Assembly: GCA_002329675.1 (NCBI GenBank)
Contig: DCUA01000190.1
Span: 233-17,662 of the forward strand
Direction: 5' to 3'
Length of the DNA: 17,430 bases
Source of the DNA: Firmicutes bacterium UBA1426
GTDB taxonomy: Bacteria > Bacillota > Clostridia > Peptostreptococcales > Anaerovoracaceae
Shown: positions 14,513 to 17,430 of the stretch, one piece after another
How the letters are laid out: every line of letters starts with the position of its first letter
Numbering within the stretch: position 1 is the stretch's first letter
Position numbers and translations under genes: made by a program
The notes under the pieces: generated by a model
The model's input: the letters and a program-made list of their open reading frames with translations, nothing else
What the model was told of the DNA's origin: nothing
Database searches by the model: none

Positions 14513-15670
14513 TTACTGCCGTTTTTTCAATTCCTTCTTCAGTTTGAATAGAGAACCTACAGAAAACACAAAGAAAGGTGCAGGATCCTTCCAAGAAAAA
14601 ACCTGCTCGTGGGTATTCTTCATACTGAACCATGACGGCTTTGTCTTGAACCGATCCCTTGACTTCATAAACCAAAGAAGATCGGTATACAGGCAGCGTA
14701 GGCGTACGCCTTCCTTGTAATCTGTATAACCTGTAACCTCTTCACCTTTCGCCATCTGCAAAAGTTGAAGTGCCAGATTAACACCGGACAAAATGACAAT
14801 CTTCGCGCTGCCGGACATGCGTGGATTGATTTCCATGATTTTTGCCACACCGTCTCTCGGATCTCGAATCAAATCAATATCACAGCAACCACGCCAATTT
14901 ATCGTCTGCACCAGCTTGCTACAGTTCTTAACGATGTCCGGATCTTTCACAGATGTATTTAATGTGCTCGACCCACCGTGGACAGGAAACCAGCGGTTCT
15001 TTTCAAATACCATTGCAGATTTGATCTGATTGTCATCATCCACAAACATTGCAGCCTCATACTGAAGTTCTGTCTGTGGGATGTACTCTTGAATTACAAG
15101 ATGCTCGATTTCGTCGGTATGTCCATTCAGATAGGATCTCAGTTCCTCTTCGGAGTCAAATTTGTGGAATCCGATAGCGCCATATCCACTCTGTGGTTTA
15201 ATGATCAATGGGAACACCAGATCCCTACTCATTACATCATCTATACTCTTGCAGTCGAAATAAGTTCTGGGGCAGGGAATTCCGTTATCCATGCAGATGC
15301 GCATTGTCTGATTTTTATCATAAGCGATGTAGAAGAGGTCCTTCCCAACTACAGAAGTCTTTGCATACTGCTCAATGCGCTCCTTATTAAGAGCAATTTG
15401 TTCCGCAGTCACATCCGAACAGGAGACAACCAAGGTGTAGCTGCCATCAGATATTTCCTTGATAACTCTTTCTACACGCAAATCTGGTCGTTCGTGGATG
15501 GAAGCATCCTTTACAGTTCTATCCACATATCGTGACTTTGAACATACGTCCAAACCGGATTCGCATACCGCTGCCACAGTACAACCCAGCTCTTTAAAAG
15601 CACGTGCTAATGCAAGGGCTTGTCTGGCATGTCCATCCGCAAGAAGGATTTTATCTTTATACCTGCCCAT
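14513..15670 (-). CDS. ATP-grasp ligase (carbamoyl-phosphate-synthase-like)
   Basis: This 385-residue ATP-grasp protein has an N-terminal pre-ATP-grasp Rossmann-like region (LLADGHARQALALARAF, 9-25). It is followed by the glycine-rich ATP loop PLIIKPQSGYGAIGFHK (154-170), EYIPQTELQYE (195-205), and the Mg-binding C-terminal strand MEINPRMSGS (279-288). Such enzymes activate a carboxylate as acyl-phosphate and join it to an amine or thiol. Stand-alone members in surface-glycan loci are thought to attach amino acids or similar groups to sugars. The ATG directly follows the TAA of the deacetylase gene (TAAATG), so the two are translationally coupled. With a uronate pathway present, amidation of a uronic acid carboxylate is one possible role, and aminoacylation of a deacetylated amine is another. 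Both are inference. Confidence 0.85.
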   Translation of the reverse strand: MGRYKDKILLADGHARQALALARAFKELGCTVAAVCESGLDVCSKSRYVDRTVKDASIHERPDLRVERVIKEISDGSYTLVVSCSDVTAEQIALNKERIEQYAKTSVVGKDLFYIAYDKNQTMRICMDNGIPCPRTYFDCKSIDDVMSRDLVFPLIIKPQSGYGAIGFHKFDSEEELRSYLNGHTDEIEHLVIQEYIPQTELQYEAAMFVDDDNQIKSAMVFEKNRWFPVHGGSSTLNTSVKDPDIVKNCSKLVQTINWRGCCDIDLIRDPRDGVAKIMEINPRMSGSAKIVILSGVNLALQLLQMAKGEEVTGYTDYKEGVRLRCLYTDLLWFMKSRDRFKTKPSWFSMKNTHEQVFSWKDPAPFFVFSVGSLFKLKKELKKRQ

Positions 15671-16513
15671 TTATCGTTCCAGCTCCATCTTCCTCAACTG
15701 CTCGAAAGTCACGAACTCATAGCCTTCCTTTTCAAGCATTTCAATAACTGCACTGAATCTCTTAACCATATCGCCCCGTCCGATGTGCGTGCGAAGGTAC
15801 CGATCAAAACTCACGCCCTCCACCCTTGGCATCGGTTTTGGACTCAAGTCGATGGGGTGGATATACATAACATAGGGCTGCCCAGTTTTCAAATACTTTT
15901 TAGTCATCCACTTCATGAACGGCCATGGCAGCATACGAATATAACCGCCACCAAGGAGCATATTCATGTCGCCGATTTTCTGTGTAGAAACCTCAAATTC
16001 GATGAAATCATCACGACGATATATGCAGGGAAAAATTTCTTTAAATCCATTCAGATTCAGCACACCATACTTACTGCTTTTCTGTGGTTTCAACTTTGAG
16101 CTGTCATACTTGAATCCGCAGTCAATCATCGCCTCGTAGTGTTCATCATCAATACCAAAGGACGGCGCACGATACCCGTTCACCTTATGTCCCAGAATTT
16201 CTTCCAGCTTATCTTTTGCACGGATCAGTTGTTCTTTATACTTGTCAATTCCCATCGTCACAGGTCTGAGATGTACCCAGTTATGACAGGCAATATCATG
16301 GCCATTGGCGTCCATGGCCTTAATCTTCTCGGCAAGCATATCCGCAATCTCGCCTACAACAAAAAAGGAGCCCTTTATGTTCTTCTTATCCATAATGTCC
16401 AGAGCTACATCTAATCCGTCAAGTAGGCTCTGACTCCTGTCCACATTCATTTCGGGGAAATAGGTGTGATAAAAGTCTTCCACATCCATAGTAATTACTG
16501 CGTATTTCTTCAA
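15671..16513 (-). CDS. NodB-type polysaccharide deacetylase, DUF3473-like
   Basis: This 280-residue carbohydrate esterase 4 protein would be a metal-dependent deacetylase of N-acetylated sugars. Motif 1 is TMDVED (8-13, Asp10 and Asp13). Motif 2 is GHDIACHNWVH (71-81, His77 and His81, the H-x-x-x-H metal site). Motif 3 is YRAPSFGI (114-121). YIHPIDLSP (217-225) is the C-terminal active-site His segment. The D-V-E-D form and the C-terminal half resemble the DUF3473-containing branch found in exopolysaccharide loci. No signal peptide or membrane anchor is seen, so it probably acts in the cytoplasm on lipid-linked or nucleotide sugars. The start is TTG at 16513, with GGGG eight bases upstream; the next Met (residue 9) would remove the first beta-strand. 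It is coupled to the ATP-grasp gene. Confidence 0.88.
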   Translation of the reverse strand: MKKYAVITMDVEDFYHTYFPEMNVDRSQSLLDGLDVALDIMDKKNIKGSFFVVGEIADMLAEKIKAMDANGHDIACHNWVHLRPVTMGIDKYKEQLIRAKDKLEEILGHKVNGYRAPSFGIDDEHYEAMIDCGFKYDSSKLKPQKSSKYGVLNLNGFKEIFPCIYRRDDFIEFEVSTQKIGDMNMLLGGGYIRMLPWPFMKWMTKKYLKTGQPYVMYIHPIDLSPKPMPRVEGVSFDRYLRTHIGRGDMVKRFSAVIEMLEKEGYEFVTFEQLRKMELER

Positions 16514-16544
16514 AGTGGAAACCCCAATTCCTGGCGATCTACGC

Positions 16545-17362
16545 CTAAATATCTATCATTACAAGCTCACACGGGTTGCCGTACAGTGGAAATCTCGTTG
16601 TGTTTGCAGTTCCTGCACTTATGATCAATCGTTCAAACTGTCCTCTTGCATTTTTCATGAATAATCCTGTACGCGGCACATAAACGGACCTGTTAAAGGC
16701 ACGCCATTGACCGCCGTGATAATGACCGGAAACAATCAGGTTAAATGTGTCAAGAGCTGTCCCTTCTATCGCCTTTCGGTAATATTCCGGGTGATGGCAC
16801 ATCAGGATTTTGTAGCCATCTTTCCGGCTATATTCTTTCAGCCATTCCAAGTCATACCGTGTGGACAATCCACCGATTCTGACTTTCACTCCGTTGATCT
16901 GCGCTTCACAATCCGCGTTATCAAGAAGCGTGATACCGAATTCCTCAAACATTTTGTAATCAGCATCTGTGTAATACCATTCATGATTTCCAACGGAGTA
17001 GAAAGTAGGTGCTATAGCTGAAAGCAATCGTAGGAAGGATATCGCCGTATCTGTTTCCTCTTCCGTTGCTCTGCCCGTACTTTCCGTTATTCGGTCTAAA
17101 AACCACATGATCTTTTCCATGTAGTTCTGCTTGCCTATGGAGCTAATCACAGCATCCATCTTTTTGCAGACCACTCAGACATTCCGTATTCATGTCGTTC
17201 CAGAATATCTCCCGCACAAAGGATGGCATCAGGGTGCTCTTCTCTAAGCAGTTTAATGAGAGTAGTGTGCTCACAATTATGGAGATCTGTGACGAGCGCA
17301 AGCCGTAACCCAAGGTGCTTTCCGGGGTTCTTATATCTCGTCACTACCATTTCTGTTCCCAC
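16545..17362 (-). pseudogene. Calcineurin-like metallophosphoesterase, split by a frameshift
   Basis: Two overlapping frames together make one phosphoesterase of about 270 residues. The first frame (17362-17147) holds TDLHN and CAGDIL, then runs into a stop after SAKRWML. The second frame (open from 17174 to the stop at 16545) holds SVGNHEWYY, MCHHPEY and SGHYHGGQWR. Together these are all five metal-binding blocks of the family in order. At the junction the minus strand reads GCA AAA AGA TGG. One extra A would restore A-K-K-M-D-A and a continuous protein. The start is probably GTG at 17362, seven bases after GAGGGG; a TTG at 17377 is less likely. It may be a recent mutation or a homopolymer sequencing error. 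Its phosphoester substrate is unknown; with no signal peptide it is likely cytoplasmic. Confidence 0.8.
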
Positions 17363-17373
17363 TAAATTTCCCC

Positions 17374-17430
17374 TCAAACAACACGAAATGCTCTGGAGCC
17401 TTTTTTAGCCTCCGGAGCGAAATCGTTCTC
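17374..17430 (-). CDS. Possible C-terminal end of an upstream gene (cut by window edge)
   Basis: On the minus strand a frame is open from the window edge for 18 codons (ENDFAPEAKKGSRAFRVV) and ends in TGA. The TGA merges with GAGGGG, the ribosome site of the phosphoesterase start at 17362. This stop-into-ribosome-site arrangement is typical of tightly packed operons and is the main support. The peptide is too short to identify, and an open stretch of this length can occur by chance. Confidence 0.35.
   Translation of the reverse strand, partial: ENDFAPEAKKGSRAFRVV

Noticed and set aside
17147..17180. Programmed -1 frameshift in the phosphoesterase
   Set aside because: The zero-frame codons are GCA AAA AGA, which do not form a canonical X-XXY-YYZ slippery heptamer, and I saw no clear pseudoknot or stem at a suitable distance. 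A mutation or homopolymer error is simpler.
17390..17418. Inverted repeat (GCTCTGGAGCC / GCCTCCGGAGC) near the window edge
   Set aside because: The arms have two mismatches in eleven, the run of A/T is in the loop and not after the stem, and it falls within a probable coding end. It does not look like a terminator on either strand.
1..17430. tRNA or rRNA genes, CRISPR arrays, insertion sequences, attachment sites, riboswitches
   Set aside because: Reading both strands I saw no clustered direct repeats, transposase motifs, cloverleaf-like segments or familiar aptamer sequence. Gaps between genes are all well under 300 bases.

Overview
The window is a single-direction glycan biosynthesis locus: every credible gene lies on the minus strand, so transcription runs from high to low coordinates. 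Gene gaps of 0-115 bases, AGGAGG-type ribosome binding sites, alternative GTG/TTG starts and moderate GC suggest a Firmicute, probably a gut-type Clostridia. That assignment is inference; no marker gene is present.

In transcription order the layout is: (1) 17430-16545, the possible tail of an upstream gene, then a calcineurin-like metallophosphoesterase broken by a one-base frameshift. (2) 16513-13979, a tailoring block: NodB-type polysaccharide deacetylase, ATP-grasp ligase and GNAT acyltransferase. (3) 13947-8121, an AT-richer assembly block: a GT2 glycosyltransferase, a 787-residue protein joining a TolB-like beta-propeller to a possible GT-B-like domain, a Wzx flippase and a Wzy-like polymerase. 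(4) 8007-2467, a nonulosonic (sialic/legionaminic/pseudaminic-like) acid block: DegT aminotransferase, SpsF-like cytidylyltransferase, SDR, a fused CMP-nonulosonate synthetase/PseG-like protein, and a NeuB-family synthase. (5) 2352-1, a uronate block: UDP-glucuronate 4-epimerase, a GHMP kinase of galacturonokinase type, and the first 23 codons of a sugar nucleotidyltransferase.

Together the genes would make CMP-nonulosonate and UDP-galacturonate, build and decorate a lipid-linked repeat unit, flip it (Wzx) and polymerise it (Wzy) into a capsule or other surface polysaccharide. Missing from the window are an initiating phosphoglycosyltransferase, a chain-length regulator and a classical sugar-nucleotide 4,6-dehydratase for the nonulosonate pathway.

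Three regulatory signals divide the operon. A promoter-like sequence lies before the nonulosonate block. A pair of mutually exclusive hairpins lies before the synthetase/PseG fusion. A strong intrinsic terminator directly abuts the ribosome binding site of the uronate block. The most unusual items are the propeller/GT-like fusion, the galacturonate salvage genes inside a surface-glycan operon, the atypical nonulosonate gene set and the intra-operon terminator. No RNA genes, mobile elements or CRISPR arrays were seen, and no gene-free stretch exceeds 300 bases.
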